This document shows, in pieces, positions 62,401 to 64,000 of a stretch of 64,000 bases of DNA. The stretch is from Owenia fusiformis (taxonomy: Eukaryota > Annelida > Polychaeta > Sabellida > Oweniidae): positions 15,271,915-15,335,914 of the forward strand of contig CAIIXF020000001.1 of assembly GCA_903813345.2 (NCBI GenBank), given 5' to 3'. A model generated the notes under the pieces. That model was not told the origin of the DNA, ran no database searches, and was given only the letters and a program-made list of their open reading frames with translations. Position 1 is the stretch's first letter, and every line of letters begins with the position of its first letter. The translations under genes were made by a program, and so were the position numbers.

Positions 62401-64000
62401 AAATATGTTTCACACTAATAAACTTCAATTCTGGTTGATTCTGAGTAGTTTTAAAAAATTTTGGTCACTTTCACATGTGACTAATAGCCACATGGTTGGA
62501 TGATTTCTGGCTTTAAATTGCGTTTTTCCAATTTACTAGAGTTTTTCAAGTAGTTTTGTGCAGTTTAAGAATATTCTGACAGCAATTATGAAAAATATGG
62601 CTACTTCATTACCCCTGGGGTCATTTTTCCAAGAACCCAATGGTTTTCCTTTAAATTTGACTAGTTTTTCATTTACATCATGAAATCCACTGCCTGATGG
62701 TGACATTTTTCAGTATCGTGTCAAGAATTTGAGTATTTTATTGCATATTGCAATTTTTAGCCAAATCACTGAACCGTGAACCAGAAAATTGGACAAATTT
62801 GACCCACTTTTTGGCAAAATCTTACTAAAATCATCACTTTTTCATACTTTATTCCATTCAACAACCTCCTGATTTGAAAAATGATGACAAATTTGATCAG
62901 TTTTGACTCTGGCCTAGAGAATTGGGACTTTTGAGATATTTTTAGCTCGAATGTAGTCATTCAGAGTGAACAAATACATCAAAAATTGACACTTAACTCA
63001 CCAATTTCTGACTGCACCCCCGATATGTACCTTCTTTCTATACTGGAAACCATAAGATGGGAAATTCAATCTTTATGATGAATAGCAACTCGTTGGCTTC
63101 CCCATTTACGACAACAAATGACATTTAGGGGTCACTAAGGACAAAATTGTAGCCAAATATCGTCAAAATCAAGGGTTTTTGGGGTAAAAAGCGAAAACTG
63201 ATGATTCAGCAAAAACATTAAATTTGTTCATGAAAATTCCCCTTTTTGCCTCCGTCCAAAATATGTTTCACACTAATAAACTTCAATTCTGGTTGATTCT
63301 GAGTAGTTTTAAAAATTTTGGTCACTTTCACATGTGACTAATAGCCACATGGTTGGATGATTTCTGGCTTTAAATTGCGTTTTTCCAATTTACTAGAGTT
63401 TTTCAAGTAGTTTTGTGCAGTTTAAGAATATTCTGACAGCAATTATGAAAAATATGGCTACTTCATTACCCCTGGGGTCATTTTTCCAAGAACCCAATGG
63501 TTTTCCTTTAAATTTGACTAGTTTTTCATTTACATCATGAAATCCACTGCCTGATGGTGACATTTTTCAGTATCGTGTCAAGAATTTGAGTATTTTATTG
63601 CATATTGCAATTTTTAGCCAAATCACTGAACCGTGAACCAGAAAATTGGACAAATTTGACCCACTTTTTGGCAAAATCTTACTAAAATCATCACTTTTTC
63701 ATACTTTATTCCATTCAACAACCTCCTGATTTGAAAAATGATGACAAATTTGATCAGTTTTGACTCTGGCCTAGAGAATTGGGACTTTTGAGATATTTTT
63801 AGCTCGAATGTAGTCATTCAGAGTGAACAAATACATCAAAAATTGACACTTAACTCACCAATTTCTGACTGCACCCCCGATATGTACCTTCTTTCTATAC
63901 TGGAAACCATAAGATGGGAAATTCAATCTTTATGATGAATAGCAACTCGTTGGCTTCCCCATTTACGACAACAAATGACATTTAGGGGTCACTAAGGACA

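Larger units (their letters stand above)
32967..64000. repeat. Satellite array with 1328-bp and 858-bp monomers
   Basis: Twenty-six head-to-tail monomers fill 31 kb and run off the window end. Nineteen are long (1328 bp = 858 + 465-bp TIR segment + 5-bp duplication) and seven are short (858 bp), the short ones having empty junctions at 43585, 47100, 53266, 56780, 60295, 62482 and 63339. Order from the left: 8 long, S, 2L, S, 4L, S, 2L, S, 2L, S, L, S, S. Copies look identical except for rare changes: an extra T in GCGTTTTTTCC (44956, 56823, 61667 regions), loss of TAAA at about 50550, one T-to-C at about 61568, and one A lost at about 63315. The 64-codon minus-strand frame in every monomer and the two plus-strand frames in long monomers survive only because the copies are homogenised; none has domain features. 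Extreme uniformity implies recent expansion or efficient gene conversion. Confidence 0.96.

Noticed and set aside
33149-63817. Three open frames (62, 64 and 105 codons) repeated dozens of times through the satellite
   Set aside because: They recur because monomers are nearly identical. None has a recognisable domain, two overlap in different frames, and all are missing from or cut by one monomer class or a small deletion (the 105-codon frame is altered at 50563).
1-64000. tRNA or rRNA genes
   Set aside because: No B-box-like GGTTCGAATCC with matching A-box and foldable arms, and no conserved rRNA segment, was seen on either strand by eye; a covariance-model search would be decisive.

Overview
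The window is eukaryotic genomic DNA, AT-rich and gene-poor. It looks like a marine invertebrate (lophotrochozoan or invertebrate deuterostome): genes are split into small exons with GT/AG introns, there are several minisatellites and short terminal-inverted-repeat (TIR) elements, and roughly half of the window is one satellite array. I see no prokaryotic features. Taxonomic placement is inference.

Layout. (1) 1-900: a fold-back element (about 143-312) and one filamin-type Ig exon on the minus strand (753-887); the rest of that gene lies outside the window or is not recognisable here. (2) 900-25000: mostly non-coding, with a 28-bp minisatellite that has an 84-bp higher-order unit (1063-2045), a 44-bp minisatellite (10505-10770), a ~120-bp tandem repeat (12709-13005), a 42-bp minisatellite (13127-14312), a 1.6-kb TIR element with internal degenerate repeats and poly-C runs (16006-17602), a 516-bp MITE with a 5-bp target duplication (21031-21546), a long-TIR element (about 22116-22890), a ~0.8-kb element with 'CTATCACACC' ends (about 23001-23812; second copy at 31262-32018) and a short palindromic element (24126-24269). 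(3) 25420-32932, minus strand: a complete five-exon gene for the mitochondrial F1F0-ATPase inhibitor IF1 (113 residues, assembled from exons with matching phases). A segment carrying exon 4 is present three times in tandem; only one copy keeps both splice sites and an open frame. (4) 32967-64000, continuing past the window end: a nearly perfectly homogenised satellite with two monomer classes, 1328 bp (19 copies) and 858 bp (7 copies, the last cut by the window end). They differ by one 465-bp segment that has inverted termini and a 5-bp TAATA direct duplication, i.e. monomers with filled and empty sites for a MITE-like insertion.

The main biological point is the junction. The satellite starts exactly at the terminus of this TIR segment, 34 bp upstream of the IF1 start codon, so the IF1 promoter and most of any 5' UTR must lie inside satellite/TIR sequence. 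I see no CRISPR array, rRNA, convincing tRNA or other operating gene system.
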